In this document: in pieces, positions 26,917-36,102 of the stretch
Position numbering within the stretch: position 1 is the first letter of the stretch
Layout: every line of letters starts with the position of its first letter
Assembly: GCA_965198025.1 (NCBI GenBank)
Contig: OZ240237.1
Coordinates: 3,699,784 to 3,763,783 of the forward strand
Direction: 5' to 3'
DNA length: 64,000 nucleotides
Origin: CAYWWM01 sp965198025
GTDB taxonomy: Bacteria > Acidobacteriota > Terriglobia > 2-12-FULL-54-10
Made by a program: the position numbers and the translations under genes
The notes under the pieces: model-generated
What the model saw: the letters and a program-made list of their open reading frames with translations, nothing else
Told to the model about the DNA's origin: nothing
The model's database searches: none

Positions 26917-27092
26917 TTTTTTCTCCTTCGACTGTTGAATCGTGCTTGTTGAAATTTCCTGCAAACTTTCTTTCTCTGCTTGCTGATGAACCTTAAAACT
27001 GCGTCGGAGCCCTTTCCCCGTGTTGCAGGCCGCGCGGCCTGCGCGCTGCACGCTAGACAGGAACTGCTATCCTGCCCGAATAGTAATTGGAA
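26917..27092 (-). promoter_or_regulatory. Shared upstream region of the secreted pseudogene, left copy
   Basis: Upstream of the broken gene the two arms still match, with AAGGAG before the ATG and a perfect GCAGGCCGCGCGGCCTGC palindrome at 27025-27042. Similarity ends near 27092; this is the inner edge of the left arm. Confidence 0.5.
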
Positions 27093-28398
27093 TGCAACAT
27101 CAACTCGCCCGCTTTTCCGCTCAATCTGCTTTCGATCATCCTTATGCTATGTTGCAACGAACTCCAAAGTCAAATTTGCTCATTAATGCTGTTGCTAGAC
27201 GCAGGGAAAATAGCACTTCCGGTTTCCATCTGTCAAATGTTTTTTTCTTCTTCAGCCAGTGCCTTGCTCCCGTAACCACTGTGGTTCAAACAGCCGGGCA
27301 GGCAATAGGTTCAAAACAAGGGAGCATAGTAAATCGGCGCGTCCGGGAAGGCAAGAGTTTTTTTGAAATTTTTTTGGGGGGGTCGAGTGGGGTAACCGAT
27401 TGGTAACGGAGGGACAAGGCAGGGGAAAGGCCAGCTTGCGGTAGCGACAGGCCTCCCGGCCTGTCGCTGCTTGGGTGCCTGCTGCCTGGACAAGCGAAGA
27501 GCAGATCCCTCGTCGCTGCGCTCCTCGGGATGACACAGTCTTGGATGGTGGCCTGTCGCTGCTTGGGTGTCGCTGCCTGCAATCGAAAGAGATGGAAACG
27601 GAGCACAGGCCGGGGGCCTGTTGCTCGAAGGGGACAGGCCAGAGGGCTGTCGCTACCTCAGGAAAGGCGGGACTTCGGCGGTGAGGTACTTTGCAATGCT
27701 CGGGACTCAGAGGGACTATTTTCGGGATTCGGGACTCGCAGAACAAACCCACGGCACAACAAGCGTGCCGTGGCTACTTCGACAGGCCGCAGGCCTGTGG
27801 TTCGGGACTCGGGACTCGCAGAATCAGTCAACCCCTGCGGGGTTGATCCCTTCTGTTGCGGCTTGGTTCCGCAGGTTGAAACCTGCGGCTATTCACGGGA
27901 AGCCCCTTCGGGGCAGGAAAGCACACGAAACGAGAGTCCGCAACGGCGGGCAGATGCCCGCGCTCCCAGGGCTGCGCTACGTGGTTGCTGCACCGTCAGG
28001 ACAAGCAAGAGCAGATCCCTCGGGCGCCTCACCTGCGGCTCCTCGGGATGACAGTTTGGGGGGGCTGCGCTAGAGGGGACAGTGCCGGGGGGCCTGGCGC
28101 TGCTTGGCTGTCGCTACGTCAGGACAGGCGAAGAGCAGATCCCTCGTCGCTTCCCTCGGCTTCGCTCGGCGAAACGACATTGATATGCCCGAAACGACAT
28201 CAATATGTCGTTTCGTGTCCTCGGGATGACAGTTTCGAGCACAGCGCCGGGGGGGGCTGCGCTATAAGCACTACCTACAGGTCCTAGACGGCCTGTAGCT
28301 GCCTGACGACAGGCCGGAGGGCTGTCGCTACCTGGCAGAAAACGGCTGCACTACTTTAGGGCAGGCGGGAATGCGTGCAGGCCGGAGGGCTGTCGCTA
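27093..28398. repeat. Repeat field of the unique centre
   Basis: I can support no gene in these 1.3 kb. From 27430 on it is built of dispersed elements: GACAGGCCTCCCGGCCTGTC near 27440, three 'CHPERSEGSA' elements (about 27495-27535, 28005-28052, 28130-28235), a CCCACGGCA...TGCCGTGGCTAC pair near 27750-27775, a CAACCCCTGCGGGGTTG hairpin near 27830-27847, and CCGCAGGTTGAAACCTGCGG near 27870. The palindrome CGAAACGACAT...ATGTCGTTTCG with an extra half unit lies inside an element at 28170-28215. The first 330 nt are AT-richer and hold nothing I recognise. Confidence 0.75.
28334..28366 (+). repeat. 33-nt direct repeat, copy 1
   Basis: A 33-nt sequence beginning GGCAGAAAACG and ending TTTAGGGCAGGC recurs with one mismatch in the same direction at 30008-30040. 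The two copies flank the methyltransferase and small secreted-protein genes. Confidence 0.8.
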
Positions 28399-29262
28399 CT
28401 ACTTGCGGAAGTGCCCGCAGGCAAAGAGGCCCGGAATCTCAAACGGCAGAGGCCCCAGTTGTTGCGCATAGCGGCGGGCGAGGTCCATCATGGTGATCCC
28501 TTCGATGGCGCGGAAGCCCGCCTCAGCCATCAACGCACTCATCTGAGCCAGACTGAACTCGCTGCGCATCGGCTCACCTCTGCTGGCAACGTAGGCTTCC
28601 AACTGCGCCCGTTTTCCGCGGTGCTCGGGCCAGGCGGAAGGGGCGTCGAGCATATAGTCGACTACAAGCTCCGAACCTGCGGCTACGCCTTCTGCAATGG
28701 AGTGGACGGTGGAGGCGAGGACCTCGCGCGGCAAATAGTAGATCACCCCCAACAGCGACAGGACCGTTCTTCTGGCCGGGTCGAACGCTGATTCCGCCAG
28801 CGCCTGCATCACCGGAATTCGCTCCAGGTCGGCGGGAACAAAATGCAATCCACGGGGTATGTGCAGGCCGGCTTGCCGCAGGCGCTCCTGCTTGATCTGC
28901 TGCATGGCGGGACGGTCGATCTCGAAAACTTCCAGGCGCTGCATGAGATCGGACCGGCGGAGGGCAAACGAGTCCATCCCGGCCCCGATGATCACGTATT
29001 GGGTGACGCCGGCCGCGACTGCGGCTTCCAGCACCTGCTCGGCGTAACGCGCCCGGATCAGCGTCCCGAGCGCCGCCGGCCGGAGGTCACGCAGCACGCT
29101 GTGCACCATGAGCCAGCCGAGGGGACGGATGCGCAGAATCCAGTGCAGGTAGCGACCGCAAAGCAGCATGGCGTAGGGGTCGTCGAGAAGCCGTACGCGG
29201 TCCCGCTGGTGCAGGGCACGGACTGCGGCCACAAGGTCAGCAGTCGAAACTCGTGTCTTCAT
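28399..29262 (-). CDS. Class I SAM-dependent methyltransferase, leucine carboxyl methyltransferase family
   Basis: The 287-residue protein resembles the LCMT / 'Ppm1-like' methyltransferases known from mycobacteria and Acidobacteria. It has a helical start with DDPYAMLLCG, then LIRARYAEQVLEAAVAAGV, the SAM-binding YVIIGAGMDSFALRR, the acidic EVFEIDRP, and FVPADLERIPV. It is cytoplasmic; the substrate is unknown. No good ribosome binding site precedes ATG 29262. It follows a small secreted-protein gene on the same strand, and the pair is bracketed by a 33-nt direct repeat. Confidence 0.85.
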   Translation of the reverse strand: MKTRVSTADLVAAVRALHQRDRVRLLDDPYAMLLCGRYLHWILRIRPLGWLMVHSVLRDLRPAALGTLIRARYAEQVLEAAVAAGVTQYVIIGAGMDSFALRRSDLMQRLEVFEIDRPAMQQIKQERLRQAGLHIPRGLHFVPADLERIPVMQALAESAFDPARRTVLSLLGVIYYLPREVLASTVHSIAEGVAAGSELVVDYMLDAPSAWPEHRGKRAQLEAYVASRGEPMRSEFSLAQMSALMAEAGFRAIEGITMMDLARRYAQQLGPLPFEIPGLFACGHFRK

Positions 29263-29376
29263 GCGCGTGATTCATAGACGGAATTTCCCAGTTGAAAACC
29301 TCATGGCAAATTCCGGTGGGCGATAGCTTTGATCCGCCTGCGAAACCTCCCTGCAGACAATAGCCGGAGCCGCCAG

Positions 29377-29925
29377 CTACTGGTTGTCAGCGGCAGATCC
29401 GGAAGGTTCGTCGTCGGAGCCGGGGGAGCCGGGGGAGCCGGGAGTGTCCGCAGGCGGAGCGGCTGCCGGGGGGCTGACGTTGCCCTGGTTGAACAGTACC
29501 ATCGGGGAAGGCGGGGGCTTCAGTTGGACCAACCACTCCCCTTCGTGATGCACCCACTCGGTCTTCTGCGGCTGGCGGAAGGGCGCGCCGGGAACTTGCA
29601 TGACGCGGAAGTCGATCAGCACGGTGACCTCGGCCTTGTCGCCGCCGGGCGCGACCGTTACCTCCTGAATCTCAAACGCCTCGATGGTGTTCTTGGCCTG
29701 GGCCAGCCAGAGGTTGCGGGAATCTTCCGTGATGTATCCGTCCACCTTGCTCCAGTCGCCGGAAACAAAGAGTTGATAGAGCTGGTCCACGCGCTCGCTG
29801 AGGCGCTGCTGCAGAGCGGCGCGGGCTTGGGCCGGAGCCTGGGCCGGAGCCGGCAACGCGCAGGCCGTGAACAGAAGCAGCACAAACAGCCGCCGGACGA
29901 TACCCCCGAATCCTGTCATCATCAT
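29377..29925 (-). CDS. Small secreted protein of unknown function
   Basis: The frame extends to 29955, but ATG 29925 follows AGGAGG, giving 182 aa with a signal peptide (VRRLFVLLLFTACALPAPAQ). The mature part begins with a helical stretch (RAALQQRLSERVDQLYQLF), then an alpha+beta part (VDGYITEDSRNLW; VTVLIDFRVMQV) that may have an NTF2-like fold, and ends in a Pro/Gly/Ser-rich tail (PPADTPGSPGSPG). It lies downstream of gspD on the same strand after 121 nt. Role unknown. Confidence 0.65.
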   Translation of the reverse strand: MMMTGFGGIVRRLFVLLLFTACALPAPAQAPAQARAALQQRLSERVDQLYQLFVSGDWSKVDGYITEDSRNLWLAQAKNTIEAFEIQEVTVAPGGDKAEVTVLIDFRVMQVPGAPFRQPQKTEWVHHEGEWLVQLKPPPSPMVLFNQGNVSPPAAAPPADTPGSPGSPGSDDEPSGSAADNQ

Positions 29926-30007
29926 TGCGTTCCTCCTACTCAATGCACGCTGCATTGCCGCAGCCGCTTCAGCCTAGCAAATGCGACGGCGTTTGGAAAA
30001 GATGCCA

Positions 30008-30040
30008 GGCAGAAAACGACTGCACTACTTTAGGGCAGGC
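30008..30040 (+). repeat. 33-nt direct repeat, copy 2
   Basis: Direct copy of 28334-28366 with one mismatch, located immediately downstream of the gspD stop. Confidence 0.8.
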
Positions 30041-30046
30041 AGACCG

Positions 30047-32200
30047 CTACTGCTGTTCCGTTTCCCGCTCCCGTTGTTCCGCTTCCTCTTCCCGCTCGCG
30101 CCGTTCCTGCTCTCGCTCTTCCTCTTCCTCAATAATCCGGCTCAAGTCGCGCAGCTTGCTGCGGAACTCAGCGGTGGCAACGCGCGCCTCCGAAGTGTCC
30201 CGGATGACGGTCGGCGTGAGCAGCAGGATCAGCTCCGTGCGCGAGGTGGTGAGCGACGTATTGCCGAACAGCGCGCCCAAGTAGGGAATGTCGCCCAGCA
30301 GGGGAATGCGGCTGCGGGCATAGGAGCGGTCCTCCTGGATGATGCCGCCGAGCGCGATCGTCTCGCCGTCCTGCACCACCGCCTGCGTGGAAACGGAGCG
30401 CTTCGAGATGCTCGGCGACTGGATGGCCGAGCCGGGCGGCGGCGGAATCGGCACGCTTACCTCTTGCGAGATTTGCAGCGACACCAGGCCCGAGGAGTTG
30501 ACGCGCGGCGTGATGGTCAGCAGCACACCGGTATCCCGGTTCTGAATCGCGTTCGTGAACACCGGATTGTCGGCCGACTGCGCGCCCAGCCCGAAGACCT
30601 GCGAGCTGAGTATCGGAATCTCCGTTCCGACGCTGATGGACGCCGGCAGGTTGTCGCTGGCCAGGATCGAGGGCGCGGAGATGACCCGCGCCTCGCTGCG
30701 CGACTCCGCCGCGTTCAGAAAGATCAGCAGCTCCCGCATCTTGCCCACCAGGGTCCCCATCGTCGCGGTCAGGAGCGGCGCGCCTCTGCCTCCGGGCGAC
30801 CCGAATCCGCCGGTCCCTCTGCCGTCCAGGCCGCCCGCGCTCCGCCGCTGCAGAAATGCTGTCACCCCGGCGGACAGATCGTCCACCAGGTCCACCTCGT
30901 ACACCTTGGCCTCGATCATCACCTGCCGCGGCACGACGTCGAGCTCCCGCAGCATCTGCCGGATGCGCTCGTACTCCTGCTCCGTGGCCTGGATCACCAG
31001 GAGGTTGTTGATCACGTCCGGCACGATCCGCAGATGCGTCAGGTACATCTCGCCCGCCAGTCCCGGCGCTACTCCCGTCAGCAGGCCCAGCGGCGGCGCT
31101 AGGGGGACCATCGCTCCCGTGGGCGCTCCGGCGATCATCGCTCCGGTCTGCGTTCCCGCCGGCATGGTCTGCAGGGGCTGCATTCCGGGCGCAGCCTGCT
31201 GCATCGTTCCGGGCACTCCGCCCATCATGCCTTGCCCCATGCCCTGGTAGAAGGCCGGCGCTCCCAGCAACTGGTTCAGCACGGAAGCCAGATTTTCGGC
31301 CGTGCCGTTTTCCACGCGGTAAATGAACGTCTGAATCCCGGTTTCCTGCACCGGCTTGTCCAGGCGCTCCAGCCACTCCTCCACTTCCGCATACACGCCG
31401 GCATTGGCCGTGACCACCAGCACGGAGTTGATCCGCTCCATCGCCACGAAGCGGATCGCCGAGCTTTCCCCGGACAGCGCGTAGGCGCTGAACACCTGCT
31501 CCAGTTCCCCCGCGATCTGCAGCGCCTGGCTGTTCTGGATCGGATAGAGCCGCGCCCGCTGGTCCGTGAACACGTCGGTGTCGAACAAGGCCACGATCTC
31601 CACCAGCCGCTGCATGCTGCGGCTGGTGTCGGTGATGATCAGGACGTTCCCCGCGTCGTGACTCACCAGGTGTCCTCCTTCGGAGATGTAGGGCTCCAGG
31701 ATGCGGGTCATGTCCAGCGCGCTCACGTAGCGCAGCGTGATCACGTTCATCACCACCCGGTCGTCCTCCGACAGGCTGGCTGACTGCGGGTTCAGTTGCG
31801 GCGAAATCGGCAGCCGCTGCACTCCTTCCAGCGGAACGATGTGGTAGAGGTTGCCGGTCTGCACGGCGGTCGCTCCGTTGATGCGCAGGATCGTCTGCAA
31901 CAGCGGAAACAGGTCCGACCGCTGCAGCTCGCCCAGCGTGTTGATGATCACGGTCCCTTCCACGCGCGGGTCCACCACGTAGTTCATCTCGAGCTGCTCG
32001 GCAATGATCCCGACGACCTGCAGAAGGTCTGCGTTTTCCAGGCGCAGCTCGATCGGAACCGTCTCGTCGGCTTGCTGTGCCGGAGCGGCAGGAGGGGCTA
32101 TCCAGCCCAGATGCGCCATCAGGATTCCCGCCGCCAGCTTCGCTTTCCATCCCGATTTCAATGCTCTCGACCTCCCTCTGAGCTCTTGCTGTCTTCGCAT
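30047..32200 (-). CDS. gspD: Type II secretion system secretin GspD
   Basis: The 717-residue protein forms the outer-membrane gate of the type II secretion system. A signal peptide ends near APPAAPAQ. N-domains follow (N0: VPIELRLENADLLQVVGIIA; N1/N2-type: MNVITLRYVSALDMTRILE and VLVVTANAGVYAEVEEWL), with a Gly/Met/Pro-rich insert (about residues 315-370). Then comes the secretin core (ISAPSILASDNLPASISVG; VSTQAVVQDGETIALGGII; GDIPYLGALFGN; ELILLLTPTVI). The last ~40 residues are a highly charged Glu/Arg tail. Its ATG lies 4 nt after the gspC stop with CAGGAG overlapping that stop. It is the last gene of the secretion cluster. Confidence 0.93.
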   Translation of the reverse strand: MRRQQELRGRSRALKSGWKAKLAAGILMAHLGWIAPPAAPAQQADETVPIELRLENADLLQVVGIIAEQLEMNYVVDPRVEGTVIINTLGELQRSDLFPLLQTILRINGATAVQTGNLYHIVPLEGVQRLPISPQLNPQSASLSEDDRVVMNVITLRYVSALDMTRILEPYISEGGHLVSHDAGNVLIITDTSRSMQRLVEIVALFDTDVFTDQRARLYPIQNSQALQIAGELEQVFSAYALSGESSAIRFVAMERINSVLVVTANAGVYAEVEEWLERLDKPVQETGIQTFIYRVENGTAENLASVLNQLLGAPAFYQGMGQGMMGGVPGTMQQAAPGMQPLQTMPAGTQTGAMIAGAPTGAMVPLAPPLGLLTGVAPGLAGEMYLTHLRIVPDVINNLLVIQATEQEYERIRQMLRELDVVPRQVMIEAKVYEVDLVDDLSAGVTAFLQRRSAGGLDGRGTGGFGSPGGRGAPLLTATMGTLVGKMRELLIFLNAAESRSEARVISAPSILASDNLPASISVGTEIPILSSQVFGLGAQSADNPVFTNAIQNRDTGVLLTITPRVNSSGLVSLQISQEVSVPIPPPPGSAIQSPSISKRSVSTQAVVQDGETIALGGIIQEDRSYARSRIPLLGDIPYLGALFGNTSLTTSRTELILLLTPTVIRDTSEARVATAEFRSKLRDLSRIIEEEEEREQERREREEEAEQRERETEQQ

Positions 32201-32203
32201 TGC

Positions 32204-32977
32204 CTACTCCTGTTCCGTGTCTCCTGGTTGCAGCGGCGAGTACGATGTCTGGATCCCGAACGGCGTTTGCCGCTCGATCCGGCGCTGGTTTCCTTCGATG
32301 AACACTCGTGTGTAAGAATCCTGATTCGGGACCCGGATCTCCCGCCCGCGCGGCGCCGCGCCCGGCTGGCCCGTTCCGGACGCCCGTGCGGAAGCGGGCG
32401 TTCGGGCTGCCGCTTCGCCGGTTCCCACCACCACCGGCGCCGCCGGTCTGCCTGGTCTCGATGATCTTGCCGTCCTCGCCGGAGTCGCCGTTCTTCGCGC
32501 CGATGGCGCCAATTGATGGATGTCCAGAGTCGTTCTCTGCCCTTCGTACTCGATCACCACGCTTTCGCTGCGGATCTCGACCACCCGGTACTCTCCCACC
32601 AGATCCCCCACTTTGGCGCGCCGGACGCCTCGCCGGGAGGATTCATCCTCCGACATCAGCGCTTCGTAGTCCGCGCCCAGCTTCAGGGTGCCCAGCACGA
32701 TCGGCTCCGGCGGAGGCGGTGCAGGCGGGCCGGCTTCCGGCTCCGGGATCTCGTTGTTGCGGTCGGCGGAAAACAGGTTCTTCGCTGCAATCTCATTTAC
32801 CGCCAGCATCTCCTCGGGAGCCGCCGCCCGAGGCCCGGCCGCGCTTGTTCCTGCGATGCTCTCCAGGGCGCTGTAGCGCAGATTGGCCTGCTGCGCCTCG
32901 GTTCCCAGCCGCCAGACCAGCAATACCGCCAGCAGCGCCAGCCCCGCCTGCACCATCATGCGTTGCCGTCTGTTCAT
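32204..32977 (-). CDS. gspC: Type II secretion inner-membrane protein, GspC-like
   Basis: The 257-residue protein has one N-terminal transmembrane helix (MMVQAGLALLAVLLVW), then the GspC/PilP-type segment NEIAAKNLFSADRNN. A homology-region-like beta domain follows (VLGTLKLGADYEALM; KVGDLVGEYRVVEI; SVVIEYEGQRTTLDIHQL). GspC couples the inner-membrane platform to the secretin. The C-terminal third is Ala/Pro/Arg-rich with no PDZ domain seen. It lies between gspM and gspD; GAGGAGGAG precedes the ATG. Confidence 0.78.
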   Translation of the reverse strand: MNRRQRMMVQAGLALLAVLLVWRLGTEAQQANLRYSALESIAGTSAAGPRAAAPEEMLAVNEIAAKNLFSADRNNEIPEPEAGPPAPPPPEPIVLGTLKLGADYEALMSEDESSRRGVRRAKVGDLVGEYRVVEIRSESVVIEYEGQRTTLDIHQLAPSARRTATPARTARSSRPGRPAAPVVVGTGEAAARTPASARASGTGQPGAAPRGREIRVPNQDSYTRVFIEGNQRRIERQTPFGIQTSYSPLQPGDTEQE

Positions 32978-33011
32978 TTCTCCTCCTCTGCCTCTCCCGC
33001 CCCCGCAGCGG

Positions 33012-33584
33012 TCAGGGCGTCCCGTCTGCTTCGCCGCCTGTTTGTGGAAGCACGCCCACGACCGTGATGCTCACATCCAGCCGTTTCTCCGCATTGTTCA
33101 GACCCCGGACGCTCATCTCCGGTACGCCGAGCGTCGCCGCGCCGCTCCCGGAAGCCTGCAGAAAACTGACCAGCTCGTCGATACGCCCTCGCAACCGCAC
33201 TCCCAGCAGTACCCGCAAGTAGTCCTCGCTCAGCGGCTGTTCCGGAAGGAACTGGGTAGAGACAACCTCCAGGCCGTGCGCGGCGGCAAGCTGTTGCACG
33301 CGGGTCCGCAATGCGGCCGAGGCGATGGCGGGCGTTTCGCCGCGCAGTAAGCCTGCTTCCACGATTTGCAGTTGACCCTCCAGCAGCGCTCGCTCCGCTT
33401 CGCGCTCCGCCCGGGATGCGATTGCTTCCCGGAATCGCAGGAACGTCTGTTCCCGGACCTCCAGCCCTTCCCGCTCGGCCTGCACGCGGTCCCATGCGGG
33501 CAGCACCCAGGATTGCAGCGCCAGAAAAGCCGCCGCCGCAATTCCCGCAATCAGCAGCGCCCGTTTATCTCTCCGGGTCGTCAT
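33012..33584 (-). CDS. gspM: Type II secretion protein GspM-like (PilO-like)
   Basis: The frame stays open far upstream, but ATG 33584 overlaps the gspL stop as ATGA, giving 190 aa. It has one N-terminal membrane helix (RALLIAGIAAAAFLALQSW), a coiled-coil region (VQAEREGLEVREQTFLRFRE to about residue 70) and a ferredoxin-like C-terminal domain (VVSTQFLPEQPLSEDYLRVL; VRLRGRIDELVSFLQA). This layout matches GspM/PilO, which pairs with GspL in the assembly platform. Confidence 0.8.
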   Translation of the reverse strand: MTTRRDKRALLIAGIAAAAFLALQSWVLPAWDRVQAEREGLEVREQTFLRFREAIASRAEREAERALLEGQLQIVEAGLLRGETPAIASAALRTRVQQLAAAHGLEVVSTQFLPEQPLSEDYLRVLLGVRLRGRIDELVSFLQASGSGAATLGVPEMSVRGLNNAEKRLDVSITVVGVLPQTGGEADGTP

Positions 33585-35071
33585 GGTGCAACTCCCTCGC
33601 CTCCCCTGGCGCGCAGCTGCGCGCTGATCGTGAACCGCTCTTCGCCCGCATCCGTCCGGCTGAGCGAAGATTCGAACTGCGGGTTCTCGAAGTACGGGCT
33701 GGCCGCCAGCGTTTGCAGCAGCCCGGAAGTCTCCGGCGCGGTCCCCGTGATGTCCACGGTCTGGCCGTCGTAAGAGAACTGCTGCAGCCACGCCTCTGCC
33801 GGAAGAATGCGCGTCAATTCGTCCAGAACCTCCAGCGGCACGCTCGCCGACTGCCGCACGCCGTTCAGCAGCCGCAGGCGCTCCTGTGCCGCTTCCGCTC
33901 CGGTCTGTGTGATTTCCAATGCCTGCAACTGGGGACGCAGCGCTTGCAGCTCCCGCTCGAGGTGCTGCGAATAAAGCCAGTCTTGGAACGTCCCGCGCGC
34001 TCCCAGCGCCAGGGCCAGCGCCGCCACCAGCCCCGCCAGCGCGTAGGTCGGCAGATGCGCCCGCGCCGACTCGTACGTCCGCCTCTCCACCGGCAGCAGA
34101 TTCAGCGGCAGCGGTCCGCCGTTTCCGGCCGCAGCCAGCCCGGCCGCCAGGCCCGGCCAGCTGGTTCCTCTGCCCAGGGCCTCCGTGCCGCTCCAGCTGG
34201 AACGCAGCAGTTGTTCTCCCGGCACAATCTGGAAAGGCAGTTCCGCGCTGCCCAGCAAGGATAAGGATGCAGACGCTTCGCCGCTCCCGCAGACGACGAG
34301 CGGCAGGCGGTCTCCCGGACCCACTCGCAGCGCGGCGCGCGCTTGCTCCAGCTCACGCGCCACTTCTTCCGCAACTGCAGCCTGCGTCTCTGCGTCCTCC
34401 GCAGCCGCCAACTCCTGCCAAATCGGTTCCCGTCCCGGCGCGTACCCGATCAACTCCATCGGCCCCGCCCCCGCCTGCAGCAGGAACAACGCCGGCACTC
34501 CCGAAAAAGCTTCCTGCAACCTCTCCCAGAACATCGCGATCCACAGCGCCGCCTTCACCCCGAACTGCGAAACCGGAATGCCCGCTTCTTCAAACCACGC
34601 CGCCGTCTCGTCGACTTCTGCGCGTGCCGCGATCCCGATGAGCGCTTGGAGCCTTCCCCCGTCCGGTTCCTCCGGTTTTGCCGCCAGCTTTTGCCACGCG
34701 CTTGCTTGCGGTCGTTTCCACACTGCGTAATCCCAATACACTCCGCCTTGCTCGAACGGATGCAAGCTGTCCAATTGATATTCGATGGCGCTCGCCAGCT
34801 CGTTCTCGACCGTCCTCGGGAATCCCAGCGACCGCAGCAACACCGCTCTGCGCGGCAGCGCCACCACCGTCTGCGGCGCCTTCAGGCCATGTTTGCGCAG
34901 AAACTCCCGGTACCTCCGCCCGCATTCCGCGGGGCCCAGGGCGCGGTATTCCGGGATTTCCAGTGTGTCCGGCACTCGTGCCCGGTTCCGGTGCTGCTTC
35001 ACATACACGGCGCGGAACATCTCGCCCTCGCAATCAATCCCGATCCCGCTTTGTGGCATCCATCCGCTCAT
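33581..35071 (-). CDS. gspL: Type II secretion assembly protein GspL-like (PilM-PilN type)
   Basis: The 496-residue protein joins an actin-like cytoplasmic part, as in PilM/GspL (GIGIDCEGEMFRAVYVK; TVVALPRRAVLLRSLGFPR; NELASAIEYQLDSLHPF), to a membrane helix (TYALAGLVAALALALGARG) and a PilN-like periplasmic part. That part begins after LPLNLLPVERR and has PLEVLDELTRILPAEAWLQQ. It would recruit the ATPase GspE to the inner membrane. The stop overlaps gspM and the start is 2 nt from the gspK stop, so translation is probably coupled. Confidence 0.85.
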   Translation of the reverse strand: MSGWMPQSGIGIDCEGEMFRAVYVKQHRNRARVPDTLEIPEYRALGPAECGRRYREFLRKHGLKAPQTVVALPRRAVLLRSLGFPRTVENELASAIEYQLDSLHPFEQGGVYWDYAVWKRPQASAWQKLAAKPEEPDGGRLQALIGIAARAEVDETAAWFEEAGIPVSQFGVKAALWIAMFWERLQEAFSGVPALFLLQAGAGPMELIGYAPGREPIWQELAAAEDAETQAAVAEEVARELEQARAALRVGPGDRLPLVVCGSGEASASLSLLGSAELPFQIVPGEQLLRSSWSGTEALGRGTSWPGLAAGLAAAGNGGPLPLNLLPVERRTYESARAHLPTYALAGLVAALALALGARGTFQDWLYSQHLERELQALRPQLQALEITQTGAEAAQERLRLLNGVRQSASVPLEVLDELTRILPAEAWLQQFSYDGQTVDITGTAPETSGLLQTLAASPYFENPQFESSLSRTDAGEERFTISAQLRARGGEGVAP

Positions 35072-35073
35072 CG

Positions 35074-36102
35074 CTATCCTCGATTGCTCCGTCCCGATTC
35101 GCCCGTCACAGCCTCCGGCGGTTCATTCGCAAACGGCCAGTCGTTCCACCATCCGAGAACCTGATGCCCCATCGTGTCCGTGGGAGTAATTCCCACCATT
35201 GCGCGCACCGAGCGCCGTGTTCCCGAATCCGGGTGAATGCACGTTGCCGTCAGCGTATAGAAGGGCGACTGCACCGCCGATACGGCCGTTCGTCCGCTCC
35301 CGGGCACGGCGCCTTGCAGTCCCACCGGGGTCTCGAACGGCGTCCTTTCGCGTAACTCGACCACCTGCGCCGCCAACGCCTGATTCCACCCTGGCAGAGC
35401 TTCCAGCACCTCCCGCGCGGCGTAGTTCACGTTCACCCCGCCTCCTGACATCGGCGCCGCTGTCAGCAAGTCCGCCAGCGGAGGTTTCCGGGTCCATTCG
35501 TCTTCCGCGCTCCGTTCGATCCGCCCGAAGAACAACTCGCGGCTCATTCCTCGGACGGGCAGCAGTTCCTCCAGCTGTTCGAAGGGGGCATGGCGCGCCC
35601 GGTACGGCTGCGGCAGCGCGGCGTAGTAGGCGTCAAAGACGCTTCCGGCATCCGAGGTGCGCGCCGACCGCCAGTCTGCGATCGCCAAAGCCAGCTCCGC
35701 ACTTTCCGTTGCCGGAACGCCCAGCGCCCGAAACAGGGCGGCGAGCTGCTCCGGCGGCGCTTGATTCACGTTCAGCTTCGCGTTTTCGGGCATCACTTCC
35801 ACAGCGCAGCGCCCTCCGGGAAATTCCTGCGCAAGCCATCTCTGTCCCAGCACGAACACCGGCCTCTCCTCATCCGGCCTCTGGAGAATCGTGCTGCGCA
35901 GGATCGCATCCACCGCCGCCTCAATCCCTCCCCGTGCCAGGAAACGCATCTGTTCGCCCTCGATCCGGTTCGTCACCGCCTCGATTTCGGTCCGCACCAG
36001 ATACGATGTCGTCAGCGCCATCGCGCTCAGCGCGGCCGTCAGCCACAGCACCGCAAGCAGTGCGATGCCCTGTTGCGCGGTATGGGGTCCGCCCTTTCTC
36101 AT
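35074..36102 (-). CDS. gspK: Type II secretion minor pseudopilin GspK
   Basis: The 342-residue protein starts with a short basic leader and a pseudopilin-type helix (GIALLAVLWLTAALSAMAL) that lacks Glu+5, as usual in GspK. It has the large GspK domain: AKLNVNQAPPEQLAALFRAL, LALAIADWR, YRARHAPFEQLEELLPVRG and VNVNYAAREVLEALPG. GspK caps the pseudopilus tip with GspI and GspJ. It overlaps gspJ by 4 nt. Confidence 0.92.
   Translation of the reverse strand: MRKGGPHTAQQGIALLAVLWLTAALSAMALTTSYLVRTEIEAVTNRIEGEQMRFLARGGIEAAVDAILRSTILQRPDEERPVFVLGQRWLAQEFPGGRCAVEVMPENAKLNVNQAPPEQLAALFRALGVPATESAELALAIADWRSARTSDAGSVFDAYYAALPQPYRARHAPFEQLEELLPVRGMSRELFFGRIERSAEDEWTRKPPLADLLTAAPMSGGGVNVNYAAREVLEALPGWNQALAAQVVELRERTPFETPVGLQGAVPGSGRTAVSAVQSPFYTLTATCIHPDSGTRRSVRAMVGITPTDTMGHQVLGWWNDWPFANEPPEAVTGESGRSNRG

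Larger units (their letters stand above)
8926..27092. repeat. Left arm of a giant inverted duplication
   Basis: This segment recurs in reverse complement at 45706-64000. Coordinates of matching genes add up to a near-constant sum: 72926 for pnp to pfkA, 72922 for the TonB receptor to the sulfite-oxidase-like gene, and 72941 for the hypothetical to AsmA. Only small indels separate the arms until the repeat-rich inner part. The left limit is simply the point matching the window end, so the true arm may be longer. The inner limit is where similarity stops, upstream of the frameshifted secreted gene, just past a shared TAGTAATTGGAAT. Confidence 0.93.

Noticed and set aside
30168..32150. 660-codon minus frame inside gspD
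   Set aside because: It is a shifted frame of the secretin gene, rich in Arg/Gly/Asp and without any domain pattern.
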